Source of the DNA: Selaginella moellendorffii
Taxonomy: Eukaryota; Streptophyta; Lycopodiopsida; Selaginellales; Selaginellaceae
Assembly: GCF_000143415.4 (NCBI RefSeq)
Contig: NW_003314278.1
Coordinates: forward strand, 710,845-774,844
Direction: 5' to 3'
Length of the DNA stretch: 64,000 nucleotides
Part shown: piece after piece, positions 52,449 to 62,870 of the stretch
Layout: each line of letters opens with the position of its first letter
Position numbering within the stretch: the first letter of the stretch is position 1
The notes under the pieces: generated by a model
Told to the model about the DNA's origin: nothing
The model's database searches: none
What the model saw: the letters and a program-made list of their open reading frames with translations, nothing else
Made by a program: the position numbers and the translations under genes

Positions 52449-53245
52449 CGCCGATAAGTATGACCAACTTCATCACACGCCCAGCAACGAACGTCACGGC
52501 CACGACCACGTCCTCGCCCTTGTCCTTGGACTCGAGTAGCAGCAGCATCAACCTCCATGGGAACAGGACCATCACTCATAGGAAGTGGAGCTGAAGGACG
52601 TGTAGCAAGAAGTGGAAGAGGCGACGTCTCATAACGTTGTGCCAAGCGAAGAGCATCGTCAAGAGTGGCAGAAGCAAGTGCATGCACAAGTCCGACAAGA
52701 TCTTGACGAAGTGCTGGCCACAGCATTCTTAGCTTGATCCGCTCCGACATATTTGGCTCCGCACGAAGCAAAAGACTTCGGAAATGAACGCCAAATTGCA
52801 TCACCGACTCAGATGGCCCTTGGTGAAGATGATGCAATTGTTGGAAGGCATCATCACAATCGTCGGCGTGTCCGAAGGCGCGTTTGAAGACGTCCGGAAG
52901 AACACTCCAATCGCCACGAGTAGCTGCGCTCAATCCATTGTACCACTGCAATGCCGTCCCTTGGAGACATGTGGGGAACTCACGCAAACGTCGAGCATCA
53001 TCCCAAGAATGATATGTGGCAATCACCGTGAAGTGATCGAACCAATGGTACACATCATCCCCAGGATTCCCACGAAAGAACTCCGGCCGAACGCGAGGAT
53101 TGGCACCAAAAGCAGGAGGAGTTGTACCATGTGCCGTGAATGCTGCCATCAACTGAGTTTGGTTGTTCAATTGCAAGCGCATAGCATCAAGCAATTGAAC
53201 CAACTGCTGCTCTAGAGTCAAAGGAGGAGATTGCGGATCGGCCAT
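52313..53245 (-). CDS. Gypsy gag with zinc knuckle
   Basis: 310 codons. The retrotransposon gag domain includes 'VRPEFFRGNPGDDVYHWFDHF' and 'GTALQWYNGL'. A CCHC knuckle 'CWACDEVGHTYRRCRHF' near residue 260 would bind RNA during particle assembly. It overlaps the start of pol (in another frame) by about 135 bp, suggesting frameshifting for Gag-Pol synthesis. Confidence 0.9.
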   Translation of the reverse strand: MADPQSPPLTLEQQLVQLLDAMRLQLNNQTQLMAAFTAHGTTPPAFGANPRVRPEFFRGNPGDDVYHWFDHFTVIATYHSWDDARRLREFPTCLQGTALQWYNGLSAATRGDWSVLPDVFKRAFGHADDCDDAFQQLHHLHQGPSESVMQFGVHFRSLLLRAEPNMSERIKLRMLWPALRQDLVGLVHALASATLDDALRLAQRYETSPLPLLATRPSAPLPMSDGPVPMEVDAAATRVQGQGRGRGRGRDVRCWACDEVGHTYRRCRHFPDWRPPFPGWRPWRQQCPVGAAAVEGLDTEVHSGNEESRE

Positions 53246-53478
53246 GAAAATGAATGAAAAAAAAAGAGCAAAAGAAGAGAAATGACAAAAAGCTGGAAAG
53301 AAATGGTAGATCTAGACAATGCAAAAAGCTAGATCTAAACCAAAATCCTGAAAGGAAAGAACAAAAGAAAGGAAATAGAAAAAGCTAGATCTAGACAATG
53401 CAAAAGCTAGATCTAAACCGAAATCCCAAATCCAAGCACTCCCCAGGGACAATCAAAGGTGCCCCTCATCTCCACCAA

Positions 53479-53648
53479 TGTGAGTGCATGGAATATGGAA
53501 AGGGAATACAGAAATGTGCATATCAATTAGCTCAAAAACCCTAGTTTATATACAGGAGCGAGTGGTCTGGATTGAAACCAATCCGACGGCTACCAAAATC
53601 CACTATGCTAATATTAGTATACGGCATCGTAGCCGTACACTTGGCCCT

Positions 53649-53652
<4 letters not shown>
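53479..53652 (-). repeat. 5' LTR of family C element
   Basis: 174 bp; its right end (CTCACA) runs into a CA repeat. Confidence 0.9.
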
Positions 53653-53699
<47 letters not shown>

Positions 53700-53700
53700 T
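53653..53700. repeat. (CA)n(TA)n microsatellite
   Basis: About 11 CA units followed by about 12 TA units, immediately beside the Gypsy 5' LTR. Confidence 0.9.
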
Positions 53701-56531
53701 GCTAGCATATGCTGCACAGTTTGCAAAATGCTGTTCAGGTTTTTTAATATATTAAAATCTAAATTAGAATAGTATCAAAGCAACAAATATTGTAAAGTTG
53801 ATTATTCTATCTATAAAGCATTAAAAATAAAGTTATTCACAAAAAAATGAATATTTATTCTCTTGGGGTAACCCATTAAACAGAATTCAAATCTCTATCA
53901 GTTTTGGATTTTGATCTGGTGATGGCACCAAAATCACCTCATGTACACCTTGTCATTGGTTACATGAGCAAGAGCATTGTGTATTGCTACTTGGATAACC
54001 CAAAATCTTTTAATACCACACTTCTATCACCATGGCAGCACAATTAACAAGAGATAGAACTTACTATTAGAGTCTAGCTAGCAATTAACACCCAATGTCC
54101 CAATCTCTACACCCATGAATTCACCTGGTAAAGAAAGTAAAAAACTTATGCAAATCTGCCATAATGAGAAGCATATGAGATGTGAATGCCTTCCTCTTGT
54201 GCCAGTGGCTGAGAAACTATATGTAAACAATTCTTCAATGTGATGCCCAACATAATCCTCCTGGCACTAAGTATGACAATAAGCCCATCATAAAAAACAT
54301 TACCATCCAAGCATAAACTCAAGCCAAGACCAATTGTCACAGCTACTACTGCAAGTTCTAACTCCTTCACTTTTGCATTCTCTAGAGCTTGTGCCACCAC
54401 CTAAAGAACATAAAAGAACTCTCAAAACTTCCATTGAAAGGAGAATAACTTACTTTGTCGATTGCTTGCTTGTGGTTTAGACATGCTGCTAGGGGTATCA
54501 CACCACCATACTGTTGAAGCAACTCTGCCTTGAATCCAAAGAAATAAAACAAAACAAAATAAAAGTGAAGAGAGAAAAAAAAGTATTTGTGATCTCAGTG
54601 ATTCTCCCAAAATCTTTCCATCACTAGTGACTTGATAAAAAGTTTGAGAAAATGCAATCTCACTACAAGAAAATCCACTTACAACAGTGGCTCCAGTGGC
54701 ATTGTAGCTCATCTCAATTTTCAAAACAGGCAATAGACCAGCAGCCACAACAAGAAAAGAAGGGCACTATATAGGAATTTGCACATTTGGGATGAATATG
54801 AGGTGCCATTGCCAAGGATTGGCAAGAGCACATGCCATAGCTCACAAAACCCTAAATTGAAGGAAAGAGATTCAATTATAAGCTTGAATTACAACCTAAA
54901 GGCACCAATTGTCATGCATGTTGTCATTGTAGACACTCTCCACTAAACTTTAGAACTTACCCTCTCGATTTCAGAGGGTCTTTATTATAAAAGGTTGAGT
55001 GTCAATACTAGTTAACATTTTGCATGTGACATGTGTTGTAGTGCCTTCTTCTCTCACCGCAGGCAATTAGTTGCCCCCCATTGGCGAAAAGTAAACATCA
55101 ACATGATTATTTGCTAAAACGTGGTTAAAGAAATAATTGTTGTACAATTACCCCCCATCAGATGGCTGCCATTGGCTGGATTCGGTGGCCTAGAAAGTTT
55201 GGCAATCGTTCCTTATTATTATAGATATTTGGTTTTATCAGCAATTTATGGAAAGTATTTAGATTTGTTACTAAGGCATATCTACGAAATAGAGATTGTC
55301 CCAAACACGATGACACGATGTCCTAAAGATTAACTCTTAGGGCTAGGGTGAAAGCGCATGAGTTCCTCTAGAGGGGGAGGGGCAGGGGGTGTAATGAATT
55401 TCAAATGTATAATAGGGATAGTGGGTAGGTTGGGCATAATTGACCAACTAGAGGTACAATCTAACTCCCTCTTACGTGCTTATTCTTGTTAAGTGTCTGA
55501 CTTGGGTCTAGTTCAAGCTCCATACTAGGCTAGCTAGTGGAGTGCCCATATCCTCATCTTATACCACTAATATGCTAAAATTGTGGCAAACTCCATTTAA
55601 CTCCATTTTGTATATTAGTCTTGGCATTAGGATGCTAAATGTCATAGGATTGTTCCTATGTTGCTTCTACTCTTGTTCCTTTGCTCCTTAGGTTATATGC
55701 TCAATAGCCTTTCTATGCTTCAGTTCCTTTCATTTGCTAATTGAACACTTGGGAGTTTGGGAGTATGGATTTTGGTTACTTTTTATATGATATTGTATGA
55801 GCTTGTGCTTGAGCTTGTATCTTTTGCACAAGTTTTTGCTTAGGCTTTTAAACAAGGCACATTAACAACTCAAGTTTACACTTTGAGTTAGCATATTAAT
55901 ATTTACTATAAGTTATTCTACGTTACTGTGGGTAAATGTAAATCTCCCTTAGGTTTGTTATGAGTGGCAAATAGGTTGGTCCGTAGCTATTTAATACGGC
56001 ACTAACGAATCATTTTAAAGCATGCTTATAAGTGGATCAATTAAGACTATGGGGATTAGTCTATTAGTTCAAGTAATCATTGTTATGCTCTCTCATACAT
56101 TTTTTTTCAAGGTAGTGCAAATACAAGTTTGAGGTTTAGTGAAAGTTAAGATTAAAAAAAGAGTCATCAGAGACAAAGGATCAAATATGTAAATAAATTT
56201 TTTTCCATGAAAGATGATTTGCAATGAGTTGTGATCTCATTACTTATGTTCACAACATGCAATCAAAAATCCCTACCTTGATGCATGTAGGTATGATAGT
56301 TTTACAAGTGGTGAGTCGTGAGATGAATAATGGTGAAGCACTAAACATTTTGTATAGGTTACTATTGAAAGGCTTAGGTTATAATGATCAATTTTTTTCC
56401 AAAAAACTTTGTTATTTCTCTTTAAGTAACTTGGTGTTAGATTAGTTTTGAGGTTGGTCAAAAAGAAAAAGGTATAAGTTTATATATATATTGTTAACAA
56501 AATTTGATGGTGTTTAGTGTTGTAATTTTTA
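53701..56531. other. AT-rich DNA with a possible decayed gene
   Basis: No intact gene. On the minus strand near 54310-54760, exon-like pieces read 'AAGLLPVLKIEMSYNATGATV', 'ELLQQYGGVIPLAACLNHKQ' and 'VVAQALENAKVKELELAVVAVT', faintly like armadillo-repeat helices with GT..AG-like borders. This may be a dead gene, but I cannot place it in a family. An unrecognised 73-codon frame lies at 56224-56445. Confidence 0.3.
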
Positions 56532-57270
56532 TGTGAGACACAAATCCCTAATCCCCAAAGTGGAGTAGAAAAGGGTGCCACATGGTAGTGGCCGAAGTGG
56601 AAATCCAACAAACATAATATGTTTGGACCAAAAACTCTAACTTAGAAAGTTGAGAGTGGGAGTGAAACTCCGAATGAAATGTTCGAGAGATAAGCATAAA
56701 GTAATTGGTGAATGAGTTTCTAAAAAGGGACACAAGGACTAAAACGTGGCAAGTGTTGTGACACATGGAAATGTCAGAAATGAGTCCAAGAAAGAGTCCG
56801 AGATGGAGTCTGATATGGACCTGAGATAATCTGATATAGAGTTCAAGATGGACTTGAGATGCAATCTGAGATGGACTCGAAATGTAGTTCGAGATAGAGT
56901 TTGAGATCGACCCAAGATGGATTCCGAGATGGAGTCCAAGATAGACTTGAGATGCAATCCAAGATAGAGTTCGAGATTGACCCAAAATGGACTCCAAGAT
57001 GGAGTTTGAGGTCGGCTCCAAGATGGATCTAAGATGGAGTTTGAGGTCAAGGCCGGGAAAGAGACCAAGATTGAGATTGAGACTGAGTCCAAGACCAAGA
57101 CCACGTCCAATACTGAGACCAAGTCCGAGACTGAGTCTGAGTCTGAGACCAAGATCAAGACCGAGTTTGAGATCAAAACCGAAACTAAGTCTGAGACCGA
57201 GTTTAAGTCTAAATCTGATTTCGAGTCCAAGGGTGAAAGCCCAAAGCAATTGTCTCCTAGACCCTCACCA
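56532..57270 (+). repeat. Truncated family A LTR, plus orientation
   Basis: Starts TGTGAGACACAAATCCC and follows the reverse complement of 1947 downward to about 1340, including the array of GAGATGGACTC/GAGTCC units and the 'GGGTGAAAGCCCAAA' stretch. It then diverges near 57270, so only the 5' portion of the LTR remains. Reading frames across it (Lys/Thr/Glu/Ser-rich) are repeat artefacts. Confidence 0.75.
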
Positions 57271-57657
57271 TGTCGAGGGTAGTGATTCAATTGCACAAAC
57301 TAAATAATGTGACAAAAGGAAAGAAGGTTGTGTATAAAATCATAAATGGTCTATTAGTTTTTGTTGTGAATGTTTATGTAGCACACTTTATCTCTCTCCT
57401 CTTAAGCCAACTAGAAAAGGGGCAATTGTTTGATGAGAGAGCCCTTAGTAGCTATTTTATCCCTATTTATCCCTCAAAGTTCCAAGTATCCATAGTGACA
57501 ATATATCCAAATCTTATCCCATTATCATATGCACTACACTCACCCCCCCTTTAGAGATGTCAATGTTCTCATTGACTATTGACTAACAACCCCTACTGAG
57601 CCAAGGGGAACCATCACCTCCATTTCCGCACTAAATCTACCAATCCTTCCATACACT
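57271..57657. other. Spacer, nothing recognised
   Basis: About 390 bp between the truncated family A LTR and the family B element. A 94-codon open frame (57270-57554) has no recognisable content. Confidence 0.4.
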
Positions 57658-58018
57658 TGTAAGGAACCAATTGCCTGAGGTGTCGTAAGCTAAAGGATCC
57701 CCGAAAGCATGACCAAAATGACAAAGAGTTCATCGGATGGGACCGAGTCTGAGATCGAGTCCAAAACTGACTCTGAGACCGAGTTCAAGATAGAGTCCAG
57801 AATCGAGTTTGAGGCTGACTCGGAGACCGAGTTCGAGATGGAGTTCGAGACGGAGTCCAAAATCCGAGAATCGGGTCTGAGACCGAGTCCGAAGTCGATT
57901 CTAAAGTCGAGTTCGAGATCGGGTCTGAGATTGAGTCCGAGACCGAATCCGAAGTTGGGTCCGAGATCGAGCCCGAGACCGAGTCCGAGTACTAATATGG
58001 GTCAAGGGGTCAAAGCCC

Positions 58019-58118
58019 NNNNNNNNNNNNNNNNNNNNNNNNNNNNNNNNNNNNNNNNNNNNNNNNNNNNNNNNNNNNNNNNNNNNNNNNNNNNNNNNNN
58101 NNNNNNNNNNNNNNNNNN
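58019..58118. other. Assembly gap (100 N)
   Basis: Exactly 100 unknown bases directly after the GAGTCC repeat array, so the array length is not known. Confidence 0.99.
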
Positions 58119-58168
58119 GTAGGCATGGTGTTTCGCCCCAACATCCTAAAACAAGTGTTGCACCCAAG

Positions 58169-59272
58169 TGTAAGCCACAAATTTTTCCTTTCCAATTTGC
58201 CAGCTTACCTCGTCTATCTGTCCAACACTGCCTTGGCTTTTGCTAAGTTCCCTTGCCAAGGTTCTCGCCTATGGTACCAGCTCCTACTTGGTCTCAGCTA
58301 CTCACTGCACGAGCAACAGAGTGTTAGCCATCCATCCACGGATTCCCAAATCACTCCCAATCCCCCTCCCCGGGTTAGACTGGACTTAAGGTTCGGCTAC
58401 ACTCCCCGCAAGCACAAATAGCCAAGCATGCCAAGCTTCCAGGTTCCTAACATCCCTTGGTACCACAAGACTTGATCATGGGACCCTCTAAATCCCAAGT
58501 CTTGAGTGCAACACTTGCTTCGGGACACCGGGGCGAAACACCGTGGCCTAGCGGCCCGGTATGGGTACCTCTACCCCCCCACTTCCATCCCGAAGGAAGG
58601 CCTAAGCCCCTAGGCAGGGCAAGGACCAATGAGCCGCATGGTACTCAAGTGGGGCACCACTCCACCTGAGCCGGGAGCACCGCAATCGGTTTCCCTTTCA
58701 AGAGTGGGAGCTGCTCTTGAGCACTTCCTTGGATGGCCCCTCCGGCACCAACCAGGTCCATGCTCACCCCCACCCAAGGCCCCTCGGTCCCAGTCTCAAC
58801 CTCAAGTCGGTTTGGAAGCCCCACTGGAGAGTCCCTTCAAAACTGGTTCCTGGACCTCACTATCCCTACTATACTTTTGGAACCCCCTGCAGCCCCCCCC
58901 CCCCCCCTGGGAGACGCACGCTTTGGGCTTTCACCCCTTGACCCGTATTAGTATTTGGACTTAGTCTCTGGCTCGATCTCGGACCCGATTTCGGATCCGA
59001 CTTCGGACCCGACCTCGGACTCGACCTCGGACTCGGTCTCAGACCCGATTTTGGATCTCGGACTCCGTCTCAAACTCGGTCTCGAACTCGGACTCGAACT
59101 CGGTCCCCGAGTCGGTCTTGGACTCGATTCCGGACTCTATCTTGAACTCGGTCTCCGAGTCGGTCTTGGACTCGATCTTCGACTTGGTCCCATCCGATGA
59201 ACTCTTTGTCATTTTGGTCATGCTTTCGGGGTTCCTTTACCCTACGACACCTCGGCGAGTTGGTTCCTTACA
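58169..59272 (-). mobile_element. Solo LTR (family B) inserted in reverse into a family B LTR
   Basis: Begins TGTAAGCCACAAATTTTTCC and ends GGTTCCTTACA, the exact reverse complement of LTR ends seen at 59619 and 57658. It is flanked by a perfect 5-bp repeat CCAAG (58164-58168 and 59273-59277). The host LTR reads continuously across the flanks (...GTTGCACCCAAG / GCTTGGGATTTAGAGG...), matching the same junction inside the solo LTR itself (about 58480-58515). It carries its own GACTC array at 58970-59190. Confidence 0.9.
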
Positions 59273-59679
59273 CCAAGGCTTGGGATTTAGAGGGTCCCAT
59301 GATCAAGTTTTGTTGTACCAAGGGATGTTAAGAACCTGGAGGCTTGGTGTGCTTGGTTGCTTGTGCCTGCGGGGAGTGTAGTCGAACCTTAAGTCCAGTC
59401 TAACCCGGGGAGGGGGATTGGGAAAGATTTGGGAATCCGTGGATGGATGGCTAATGCTCCGTTGCTCGTGCAGTAAGTAGCTGAAACCAAGTAAGACCAA
59501 GTAGAAGCTGGTACAATAAGTGGGAACTTTGGCGAAGGAACTTAGCGAAAGCCAAAGCAGTGTTGGTCGGATAGACAAGGTAAGCTGGCAAATTGGAAAG
59601 GAAAAATTTGTGGCTTACAATTTGGTATCGGAGCCTTTTCCTCAGTTCTAGCGAAGGATAGAGACGAATTGTTGGGAGA

Positions 59680-60835
59680 TGGCAAAGGCAGGGTGGAAGC
59701 GAACCAAGGCGGAGACGAAACCTCCTCTAGAGTTGGAGCCTCCGGTCGAACAAGAGGTTATGGATGAGCAATCCTTACATGAGGAGGACTCCAGTGAGGA
59801 GATTTCCAAATAGGAGTCCGGTGGCGAGGTTCGGTCGTCCAAGGCTCGATTGGACGTTCTAGAAGGACAGTTGGCACAGATCAATGCCCTGCTGGAGACT
59901 CTCGTACACAAGTTAAAGCGTGACGAGAAGCGGAAGAAAAAGCAAAAGACTGTGGATGCTGTCAGCGTAGAAGGTGCGAACCCTTCGGTAGGGAATGAGG
60001 CAGAACCAAACAAGATCGAACAGACCGAAGTGGAATCAGTCCCTCAGGTAGTTCCCAAGTACAAACCAAAGCCCCCACCGGTCTTCAAGGGAGTGAATGA
60101 TTATAAGGTGGTGGAGGATTGGTTTTATGATATGGAGGATTACTTTCGAGCTTACGATTACCAAGCTCGGAGAAGGTCCCATGTGCAAAACCATACTTGG
60201 TAGATAATGCCAAGTCTTGGTGGAGAACGACAGAGGCTAACGAAAGACTGGTGGCCACTTGGGACATGATGAAGGCGAGGATCCGCGCAACTTACGTACC
60301 TCTGAATGCTACTCTGCATCTAAGAGACGAGCTGAGTAGGCTGAAGCAGACCGAAACCATTCAGGAGTATGTGAATGGGTTTATAGCAAAGAGGATACTT
60401 GTCACGGATATAGGGGATATGGATGCGTTCCATGCCTTCATATCAGGTTTGCAAACCTGGGCTCGCGGTGAGGTGATGTGCTGGAACCCGACCAACTACA
60501 AGGAAGCGTTGGATGCGGCCATCAAGGTGCATTTCAACAATAATCTGCGAAAGGGGAACACAACGGGGTTGGGGTCCACATTTTGCAAAGGGGCAAAACC
60601 AAGGGGAACGTATAGCAAAAGAAAATTCAAGAAGAGCTTCTCTAAGAATGAGTCCTTGGGGTTCTGGAAAGGCAAATCCGGCGGCCAGTGAGCGACTACG
60701 TGGGGGAGTCAAGCAAAAAGGGACAAACCCATGGATAAGAAGGTCAAGTCATTTAACAGCGTGGGAAATAATATATGCTACAACTGCGGTGAAGCAGGAC
60801 ACTTTTTGAGGGAATGTCCCTACCCGAAGAAGGCT
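59680..60835 (+). pseudogene. Family B gag, frameshifted, with zinc knuckle
   Basis: The frame 59850-60203 carries a coiled start ('LEGQLAQINALLETLVHKLK') and 'PPVFKGVNDYKVVEDWFYDMEDYF'. The next frame, 60197-60691, gives 'SWWRTTEANERLVATWDMMK' and 'LHLRDELSRLKQTETIQEYV'. A third frame has the CCHC knuckle 'CYNCGEAGHFLRECP' at about 60778-60822. At least two frameshifts and a stop (TAG near 59812) make it non-functional. Confidence 0.85.
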
Positions 60836-62870
60836 AGAGCCAATATGGCCATTAAGTTGGGTGACATCCAAACTGAGGTATGTGACCCAGTCCTTCGCTC
60901 AAAGTTATTCATTACACGAGCAACTTTGGTAGAGAGTCGTTCGCAATATCTACTAGCCCTCCGAGGGAAGCTCGGAAGTAGCTTTGTTAAGATCCTTATT
61001 AACACGGGTGCTTCAGATAATTTTGTGGCTACAGACATAGTCTGGCTAACCGGATTAACGGTGCAACAGCTGAGCGAACCAAGGACTATAAAGTTTGTTC
61101 AAGGTAGCCAAAGCACCGATGAGGTACTTCGACAAGCGAGAGTCAAAGTAGGGACATGGGATTAGATATGGATTTCACCATATTGGACATGGCGGGATTT
61201 GACGTGATCTTCGGAATGGATTAGTTCAATCGGTTCGTGGTAGCCCTGCATGGACAAGGTAGGAAACTTGTGGTACTAACGAATGCCGAAGGAAGAAGAT
61301 CCAGGGTGGAGGCCTAGGATCTAAAGGTAGGGCAATGCAAGGCTAAAGATTCCTATCTAAATCTGGTGTCCACGAGAGGACAACTCAAACCAAGGCAACC
61401 TTTTTGTGCTTACTCTCGGTAAAGAGTGACAAAAAGACGGGAATGGAAGAAGTACCTTTAGTGATCCAGCGAGTGTTGGACCAATTCCAGGATACCATGC
61501 TAGAGGAGCTACCGGTGGGGTTGCCCTCTGCACAGCTGATAGAACATAAGATTGAGTTGGTCGAGGGTGCTAAGGCGGTGGTTCATCCCCCCTATCGTTT
61601 GAACGAAAAGGAACTTAAGGAGCTCAAGCGCCAACTAGAGGAGTTGGTGGACAAAGGGTATGCTAGGTTGAGCAAGTCGCCGTATAGGGCACCGGTGTTA
61701 TTTGTGAAAAAGAAAGATGGATCTATGCGTATATGCATAGACTACCGGTTGCTCAACAAATATACAAAGAAGAACAAGTACCCTTTGCCAAGGATTGAGG
61801 ACTTGTTCGATAGGTTGGGAAAGGCAAAATACTTCTTGAGGATTGACCTAAGCTCAGGATACTACCAGATCAGGGTAGTAGAGGAAGATGTCGAGAAGAC
61901 AACCTGTTGAACAAGGTATGGGAGCTTCGAGTTTATGGTGATGCCCTTCGGGCTATGCAATGCACCGGCAATGTTTTTGGCATTGATGAACCACGTCTTT
62001 GTACCCTATCTGGATCACTTTGTGGTTGTCTATATTGACGATATCCTGATCTATAGCGAAATGCTAGAGGAGTATGCCGAACACTTGACGAAGGTGTTTG
62101 AGAAACTAAGGGAACACAAGCTGTATGCTAAAAAGAGCAAATGTGACTTTGCTCAACAAGAGGTAAAGTTTCTCGAACATGTGGTGGGCAAAGACGGGCT
62201 CAAGGTGGACCCTAAGAAGGTCCAAGCGATCCAGGATTGGGAGCGACCATCGAATGTACATGAGTTAAGGGCATTCTTGGGGCTATGCAACTATTATCGA
62301 AAGTTTATCAGACACTATTCGAGAGCAACCCTACCCTTAACGGACCAAATGGGAAAAGGGAAAATGGTATGGACAGCAGAATGCGAGGCAGCATTTATCC
62401 ACCTTAAAGGGAAGTTGAGGAAGGCTCCTGTGTTGGCATTACTAGACTTTGGTAAGGACTTTGAGGTAGAAACGGATGCTTTAGACTTTGCATTGGGCAC
62501 AGTTTTGAAGCAAGACAACCACCCAGTAGCGTTCTTCTCGAAGACGTTGAACAAGGCTCAATGGAAGTGGCCTGCCCATGAGAAGGAATTGTTTGCGGTG
62601 GTCAAGGCACTCAAGAAGTGGTGACATTACCTTAGGAGACACTTCAAGGTTTACATAGACAATGTGGCAACAAAACACTTCTTGTCACAACCCGACTTAA
62701 GGGGGAAACAAAGTCAGTGGGTCAATGCTTTGGTCGAGTTTGATTGCGAGATTCTGTATAAGCCTGGGAAGAGCAACATCGTGGTGGATGCGCTAAGTCA
62801 AAAAGTGAGCTTGAAGTTGGTGATATCCAGCGCAACAGCAACCTTTTAGGATGATGTGCGGACAGTATAT
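60836..62870 (+). pseudogene. Family B protease, reverse transcriptase and RNase H, decayed
   Basis: The protease centre reads 'ILINTGASDNFVATD', where Asn replaces the catalytic Asp. Stops follow at about 61163 and 61222 (in 'MD*FNRF'). Reverse transcriptase shows 'ALIEHKIEL'-type start sequence, '[21 protein letters not shown]', '[11 protein letters not shown]' and a stop at about 61907. It then shows 'PFGLCNAPAMF' and an intact 'VVYIDDILIYS'. RNase H has 'VETDALDFALGTVL' and ends 'GKSNIVVDALSQK' after another stop at about 62622. Confidence 0.88.

Larger units (their letters stand above)
48643..53652 (-). mobile_element. Ty3/Gypsy retrotransposon with short 174-bp LTRs (family C)
   Basis: LTRs at 48643-48816 and 53479-53652 are both 174 bp, TG..CA bounded (TGTGAGTGC...CCCTCACA), and differ at 5 positions, so insertion is recent. 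On the minus strand a polypurine tract (GAGAGGAGGGGATGA) precedes the 3' LTR at 48817. The presumed primer-binding site TGGTGGAGATGAGGGG follows the 5' LTR at 53478. gag and pol are nearly intact, with domain order protease, reverse transcriptase, RNase H, integrase. The flanks are TA/CA repeats; a duplicated 'catata' is possible if the CA tract expanded afterwards. Confidence 0.92.
57658..59619 (+). repeat. 5' LTR of family B element, split by a solo LTR and a gap
   Basis: The left part is 57658-58168 and the right part 59273-59619. The left part has a GC-rich array of GAGTCCGAGACC-type units (57740-58000) running into a 100-base N gap (58019-58118). Confidence 0.85.

Noticed and set aside
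56548-57296. 233-codon and 185-codon minus-strand frames
   Set aside because: Again generated by the LTR tandem array; periodic composition and no start or domain logic.
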